Assembly: GCA_031763025.1 (NCBI GenBank)
Contig: JASSKH010000001.1
Coordinates: 19,755,142-19,819,141, forward strand
Source: Macrocystis pyrifera
Taxonomy: Eukaryota > Sar > Phaeophyceae > Laminariales > Laminariaceae
Length of the DNA stretch: 64,000 nt
Direction of reading: 5' to 3'
Within the stretch, counting starts at the first letter, position 1. Each line of letters starts with the position of its first letter. The position numbers and the translations under genes were made by a program. Shown in pieces: positions 58,100 through 64,000 of this stretch. The notes beneath the pieces were generated by a model. It did not search any database. It was not told the origin of the DNA and saw only the letters and a program-made list of their open reading frames with translations.

Positions 58100-59850
58100 T
58101 TATCGTCATTTTTTCCATGGTTGTTGCCTTGGATGGCGTTTTGCTCTGTTGTGTGATACGGCGCTTGCGCGGTGGTGGCGGGTGGTGGGTGAATACACGC
58201 CCGTCGTTTGAGGGGCGGGGGGGAGGGTGGGGGGGTCATAATGGTTTCATGCCTCTATGACCCATTTTTGATTGGCGTTTTAATGGTCGTTGTGGGGGTT
58301 AATGCTTCCGTATTCGCGTTGGAGGGACACCGGGGGGAGTCTATGTAAAGCAATTCGTGAACACCGAGGAGGGTTCATGATTACGTCATTATTCCGTATC
58401 CTTTATTGCCATTAGCGGAGTACCGTCTTCTAGGTAGCGACTAGACTACTCGTATCTATGTCAAAGCAAGTTGTGGACTCCGGGAAGACATTACGGACTG
58501 CCCCCTGGAAATTCTAATACGGTCGACGACTGCGTCGTTGCCATCGATAAAGCAATGATCGTTGGGGGCTGCTGGTGGGGGAAGCAGACGAATTGTCTCA
58601 ATGCGTTTTACGTTTGCTGTAGTCTTTTTTGTCGTTTTTTTCTGGTGGCGGCCATGTTCTCGTTTACCGTTGCGAAGGTAGGTCGTGGACGTTCGGTGAG
58701 GGTGGTGGAATTGTTTCATGTGACAATGCCGTACCTTTGACTCTTCGTTTTTGCCGTTTGTGGTGGAGAGGTGACGGCATATGTGGGTGGAGGAAGGCGC
58801 GGCGCCTTTACAGCATAAAACAGGTATTTGCGTATTTAACCGCCTTGGTTGTTGTCATTGCGCGTGCGTGGTTTATGGTCGTTGGTGGTGTGAAGGGGAC
58901 GGGGAGGGGCGGGGGGGGAAGCTGTCTTCACCCCAAACCCGTATACTTGCCCGACGTTCATCTTTTGTGGCAGGTGGCGCGTGTGTCGTGGCGACACTGG
59001 GGGAGGGGTTTCGGTGTTAGAAATGCTGATGCCTCATACTTAATCGACACGGATGGATGCCTGAGAGTATGAAGTAGTCGTTTGTTCGTTTCGCGTGCTT
59101 GGAGCCAGGGGACGCTTTGCAAAGGTTGTCCTGTTTGTGGTTGACGCCCACACACTCAAGAGCGTTTTTGTCGGTCGTTGCGGTCGGCGCTTGCGTGGAG
59201 TTTGTACACAATGTGGTGGTCGTTTACTGGTGTGGGTGAGACGGCAGATGTTGTTGCGTTGTGATCTCCATGTCGTAGGAATAACTGATGTTGTGGTCTG
59301 TTGCTGCCGTGGGCATCTATTCCGATCCTATCGAATTCTTCGTGGACGCTGGGAACAGGTGCTATTCTTATCATGGTCGTCGCTTCATTCCTTACCCTTG
59401 ACGCTGCCGTGTTCAAGTATTTCTGGGATGAGATTTAGTAGGACAGGGCGATGTCCGTAATGGTGTACCTGCCGTTGTCCTGACTTCCGTGAATACCTTT
59501 GTTGCGGTCGGCACTTGCGTGGTGGCGGCAGAGGGGAGTGTCCTTAGGTTGGTTGATGAATCCTGCGGGAACGAACATCTTCAAGCTTGTTGGAAAATGC
59601 CTGATTTTGCATGGTTTAGGGCAGGGGACGGCTTGTAGACAGTAACACGATCCGCGTTGACGTCACGCTCGACCGGGAGGCCACGAGGTGCTTCAGGGGG
59701 GGGCGGGGGGGCGGGGTTGTACGGTCAACTGCGATGTACTTTAGCAACCTCCACTTCCTTCTCTTTGTCGTCTACGGAGCAGTATCGCCGAATGCAAATG
59801 TTTCGGGGCGAACACAGACAGGAAGTTGGGACTTAGCGTTTTGTGTAGTA
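58100..59850 (+). other. T+G-biased strand with loosely repeated GGTCGGCGCTTGCGTGG words
   Basis: GGCGCTTGCG-GGTGG-type words recur near 58153, 59183 and 59505 among TTGTTG/GGTGG-rich sequence. G-runs at 58207-58235, 58905-58918 and 59695-59718 could form quadruplexes. Long open frames here (for example 58629-59072) are expected from the strand bias, because TG-rich sequence has few TAA stops; no protein motif is seen. Confidence 0.45.
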
Positions 59851-60990
59851 CATGACATACAAGTATATATATACGTATATATACGAAGTATATGATGGGC
59901 GGGCTTACCGACTTACGCAGTGTGTCCGCATCTTCACCACTTTCAATAGCCGTCCAGCGTGTTTTTGTATCTACCGATACTTGGTACTACTACCTGCTAC
60001 CAGAGTGCTTTTATTTCCTCTGCTATTATTACCTCTGCTATTTATTGTCGCTGTCTATACTATGGAATACATCGTTCTTTATTCCCTGGAAATACACAGC
60101 ACCACTTCGATGCAACAACATAGGTACATTGTCTTGTTGAATGGCTAAGGTGGAACTATAGTAGTAAACGTTCAGACTGCTTAATGACCTGGGACACACA
60201 TACGAACTACTTTAACGTCGACTGAAAACACGTAGACAGCTTGTTTATAATCACCAGACATTAACTCATTATAATGACAGCGACCTATTTGTAGAAGGTC
60301 TAGATAGAAAGTTTCCCGGCACAGCTTCCATTATGTACTATAAATCCATGGAAGCTTGACGTTCACAGCTAAACACTAAAAACTCGGCACCGGGGTATTA
60401 CATGGGAGGTTATCATGTATCCCCTGTCACCAGCTACGTTCTTTGTCTCTAGGTCCGCACAATATCAACACGTCGAATTAAAACTTTATTTGATTGAGGT
60501 ATAGCAGTCCTGAGCTAGAGCAGAGGTAGCACTAAAACTGAGGCTCCTGCATTGAGAAGATCTGTATCGTTTCCGAAGTATATTTTTTTGACAAACAAAA
60601 ACGGACGCTTATGGTCTGCCGAATGCAGGCTTTGTTCCAAGAACTTTGAAAGACAACCGAGAGTATCGATATTGGGTTGTTCTTGAGAAGCCCGTCAGTC
60701 AGAAACGAAAATGCCCGAACATGCTTCCTCTATCGTAATACGCATCTGAGCTACAGTACGTCCGAAAGCACGTACATATACACTGGCTTTCATACACGCC
60801 AATAGTGGACGTCAATACAGGTCATTGAAGGCTTTCGGTGCTGAAAAGCAAGTTCCGCAGCTCCGCTGTTCTTCCGCGGAAGTCCCCAACTCGCTTGTGT
60901 TGGTGGAAACTTAACGTTTGCTAGGTCCCGTCGAATCCTCAATCTGCCTCACTCCTGTCGTCGAAGACAAAAGAACGACATGAACATTTA
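59851..60990. other. No gene recognised
   Basis: Includes a TATATATACGTATATATACG palindrome at about 59862-59881 and an isolated CCATGGAAGCTT word at 60347, an outlier of the palindromic arrays. Confidence 0.4.
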
Positions 60991-60999
60991 GGAGAGTAA

Positions 61000-61680
61000 G
61001 TGGAATCCAGTGGAGGCCAGTGGAAGGAGTACAAGTACGTCAAATTGGTTGGGAGCGAGTAGACGTATGTGGAGGAAATTGGAAGCGAATGAGAGGTCGT
61101 GGAAGCCCGTGGCAGTGAGCACACGTCTTTGGAAGCTTCCGGAGAAGCGCTACTTGAAGCTTCCACTGAAGCTTCCACAGGAAGCATCTGCCGTGGCTTC
61201 CAGTCTCGTCGAAAAAAAAACGAATTTTCCACCGCTCCCATTGAAGCTACTATCATTTCCATGGAGGTGGTGGAAGCTTCCATGGGAAGCTGTGGAGGCT
61301 ACCGTGAAATTATTGAAAGCACCATGGAAGTGTTGGAACCTTCCATGGCAGCGGTGGAAGTTTCCACGGAAGTGGTGGAAGCTTCCATGGACGTCAGTAG
61401 TTGAAACCTCGGTGGATGTACCACGAAAGTACCAGTGGAAGTGTCCATGGGAGTGTCCATGCACTTCCGCGGAAACTGCTTGCAGGGAACCCTCTTTGGA
61501 AGCCAGTTAAAGCTTCCAGAAACAGCCCGAAAGTCATTGAAGTACTATATACTTGTTGGAAGTTCGCCGAAGCCAACGGCGGCAAATGCTTATGTTCGGA
61601 ACCTTCAATGGAAATTGCCACTGCTACTTTCATGGCACTTCCACGGAATCGCCCACGACTAACTTCAATGGATTATCGGA
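61000..61680. repeat. Palindromic GGAAGCTTCC/CCATGGAAG array 2
   Basis: Same words as at 50.3-51.2 kb: GTGGAAGCTTCCATGG, AAGCTTCCACTGAAGCTTCC and CCATGGAAGTGTTGGAA. The best-preserved part is 61255-61400 with a spacing near 30 bp. Frames on both strands are artefacts of the repeats. Confidence 0.85.
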
Positions 61681-61989
61681 ATCAGTAATCACTAATAGGC
61701 CGAATTACTGCCGCACTACAGTAGCTCGCATGTATTTGTTCAAGTACCTAATCTCTCGGGAACAAGAGTGGGATGCATTTTCCGGGTGCGTGAATGTTGG
61801 GTTATATGTCGAGCTCCCGGAATTCCTACCGACGCTTTCATGACGCAGCTCCAGCAGGGCGGTCGGAGCTCTCGGGCGAGCGCCGATGAGAGAGAAAAAA
61901 AACACAACCCCAAATGTATCACGTCAACCCCAACGTGTGTGTGGATGACAAAGCATGCCTCGCGCCAGATCACTAATAGGCAGAAGAAA

Positions 61990-62567
61990 CGTCAGTGTCG
62001 AACATAGGCGCGTGCAGGTGGAGCGGGCAAATTCACGCCAATGGTCGGTGTGCTGACCGCCCAATGCTTCAGGAGGCAACGACGATCAGCTAGTACATGG
62101 AGAACGAGCTGACCGTCGTGATTCAGCCGGCCCTTCTTCTCCAAAAGCTGGAGATGGAGTCCCTGCAGAGTATCGTGTTCGTCGCCCCCCTCGCCGCCGC
62201 TGCTGTCCATGTCCTTCGTGAGAGCGACCATGGTAGGAAAGAAGGGGGTTCTTGGTGTAGACGCGGGTGGGAGACTGTCGATTCGAGGAGCAAAAACTGG
62301 CGGCCATCAATGCAAACCGCCAGCATAGAACGCCCTTCCTCTTCCACTTGCAGAGGGTCCCTTCTGGGTTCACAAAAGAGGCGTCCCATACTGCTCTCGA
62401 GAGTCGATTAACGTGAGCGTAGCCAACCACGAGTGCCATGACAAATAACATGTGGGTACGTTTTTTCCTGTGTTCCGTTTTCGGTGGCGGGAATACCTGC
62501 ACTCTTTTGTCTTTGCACAAACTTGCACGGGGACCGTCGTTCTGCTCGATGGACCCCCTGCGCTGAC
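61990..62567 (-). other. Decayed frames, possibly an old coding element
   Basis: All three minus-strand frames are open in turn (62583 to 61992), with protein-like words THMLFVMALVVGYAHVNRLS and DASFVNPEGTL. The switching of frame suggests a frameshifted remnant. No domain could be named. The ~100-bp inverted-repeat element begins immediately at 62568. Confidence 0.25.
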
Positions 62568-62674
62568 TATTACGGGGGTCCATAGCTACTAGGACCTATG
62601 GTATACATAAAAACCTATATATTTACCTATTTTACTAACAAAATTGGATCCCATTAACTATGGATCCCCGTATT
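62568..62674. mobile_element. ~107-bp inverted-repeat element (MITE), copy 4
   Basis: TATTACGGGGGTCCATAGCT followed by ACTAGGACCTATGG at the left; AACTATGGATCCCCGTATTA at the right. The internal sequence (TAAAAACCTATATATTTACC) is very close to copy 1 at 4822-4931. Confidence 0.85.
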
Positions 62675-63569
62675 AGTACCGCAATCAAAACAGATGCTGC
62701 GCATGTTTTCAGCAACTGCGGCGTAGAGGCGGCGAACACCTTGTACTTACACCCAGTTGCCGAACAGCGCCATTACGTTCTCCCGCTGCGCGAGAGCTCG
62801 TCTCAACGACACACAACAGGACTAAGGTATTGTGATACCTTCACCTCGGTCGTTCAGTGCAACGCGATGATCGACTCGAAGTGCGCCATCTCTTCGCCCC
62901 AGCGTTCCCTGAACCTGAGGACCTGGCGCTTGGTGTAAAATGTATCGAGGAAATACGGTGGTCGGTCAAAACCCTATCGTCGAATTTGTCGGTACTGCAA
63001 TACATAACCGCAACGCCCAGCGCCCCTGAAGTGCTGCATACAGAAGTACCCTCGTTCTTCCCACCCTCATCCACACCTGTCTCCGCGAAACAAATGTCGT
63101 CTACGACCTATGCGCGAAACAGATGTGCCTGTACAACATCAGCTAGTCCCCGCGCGTGAAGCTCTCTGTCACGGGGAAGCTCGGGCGCAGCTGGTCGGGC
63201 TGTGGGGAGCGGTCAAGATCATGAGGGAAACAATAATAGGTGCTTTCGTCCGTTACGCCAGGTGGCCGCGCTGTGTCACGAAAGGCCGGGCAAGTGACGA
63301 GCAAGCGTTGCACGGAACGACATGCGGTATCCACTGCCGCAGGCCAGGGCGAAGCGCCCCGAACCGGCGTCCTACCTCCCACCTGCAGGAAATCGCACCA
63401 GAAGGTGGCGAGGGGTTCGATGCAGCCGCAGAGGCGAGCGTGCTGCCCAGGAATCAGGAGGGTTTGTAGAGGGAGAGGGGGGTGTGCGCCAAGGCCAAAC
63501 GCGGCCAGAGTCTGCTAAACCTGCCTTTTTCGACTACATAGCGTTGCCAGGTGTATATATCATCAGCAG

Positions 63570-64000
63570 GCGGAATCTTACACGTCACCGCTGGACGATG
63601 GTGCGGATGCACTGGGTACTTCAAAGAAAGGATCTTCCTAGGGGGAACACCGCAAAGGGGGCAGGTGAGTCATCGGTCGTTGGCTGGGGCTCCAACGTAA
63701 GGATGGTGGCATGCGTGTAAACATTGTACTTTTGTTTGGCGTATGGTGAAGATTGACAATTCTGATTCAAGCGAACGATGATGTGTAGCCCTTGCGTGTG
63801 ATTCAGACTTCGGTTTGACTTCCCTATACGCTCATTTGGCGTGGACCACATAATTTGCTAATCAATTACCAGATAATGCTGATGCCGGAGGTTACGACGC
63901 TGCAGGTGGAGCCAAAGCAGGCAACGAGTGGTTCAGTCTCGCCCTGCGCCAGAACGAGAAAGTCGCGGGTCTAATGCGACCAGGCGACAGGGATATACAG
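63570..64000 (+). CDS. Two exons of a gene running off the window, unknown
   Basis: Exon 63570-63664 is bounded by CATCAGCAG and a consensus donor GGCAG|GTGAGT. The next exon starts at 63873 after CAATTACCAG and is open to the window end. In the phase that connects them (1 nt + 2 nt) the product reads LQRKDLPRGNTAKGAD, then NADAGGYDAAGGAKAGNEWF and SLALRQNEKVAGLMRPGDRD. The second exon is convincing by codon use; the first is open in two frames, so its reading is less certain. No signal peptide or domain is visible in this fragment. Confidence 0.45.

Noticed and set aside
58629-59072. 147-codon plus-strand frame
   Set aside because: Located in a T+G-rich strand where stops are rare; no domain, signal peptide or exon boundary.

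Overview
The window looks like nuclear DNA of a stramenopile with a large, repeat-rich genome, most probably a brown alga. This is an inference. The supporting signs are very low gene density, protein-coding exons of 12-250 bp separated by long GT-AG introns, interstitial TTAGGG-type telomeric words, a decayed Ty1/copia element, many small inverted-repeat elements, and a secreted oxidase carrying a fungal/oomycete-type CBM1 domain. No bacterial operons, rRNA genes, complete tRNA genes or CRISPR arrays were seen. Almost every long open frame is fortuitous. Genes had to be read by joining exons at splice sites in compatible phase.

Layout. 1-15.9 kb is almost all repeats: a degenerate CAGTATT/TACTCG minisatellite, scattered CCCTAA/TTAGGG words, a 110-bp inverted-repeat element, a 20-21-bp minisatellite, a three-unit tandem array of ~0.55-kb poly-C-bounded units, an 823-bp element with terminal inverted repeats and TAA target duplications, and an adjoining ~307-bp A-rich satellite. 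Three weak orphan exons lie here. 16.0-19.9 kb (+) holds a three-exon gene for a small, charged secreted protein of 186 aa. 21.1-24.6 kb (-) is a frameshifted Ty1/copia pol. 25-31 kb has no convincing gene.

35.3-45.8 kb (+) is the main gene. It has 11 exons that join in perfect phase (1371 nt, 456 aa) and encode a signal peptide, a lytic polysaccharide monooxygenase-like domain (closest to AA15/chitin-binding type-4) starting at a mature N-terminal His, a Pro/Ala/Thr linker and a C-terminal CBM1 cellulose-binding module. Two inverted-repeat elements and two tandem-repeat arrays sit in its introns. Directly downstream on the same strand (46.7-48.0 kb) is a probable small three-exon gene of unknown function.

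48-64 kb returns to repeats: two arrays built from the palindromic words GGAAGCTTCC and CCATGG, more poly-C-bounded copies, a long T+G-biased stretch, and a fourth copy of the ~100-bp inverted-repeat element. A probable two-exon minus-strand gene lies at 53.7-54.5 kb, and a gene at 63.6-64.0 kb runs off the window edge. The genes do not form an obvious pathway. Two of them (secreted acidic protein, LPMO-CBM1) are predicted to be secreted and could act in the cell wall or apoplast. All coordinates and splice sites come from reading the sequence by eye; no homology search or RNA evidence was available.
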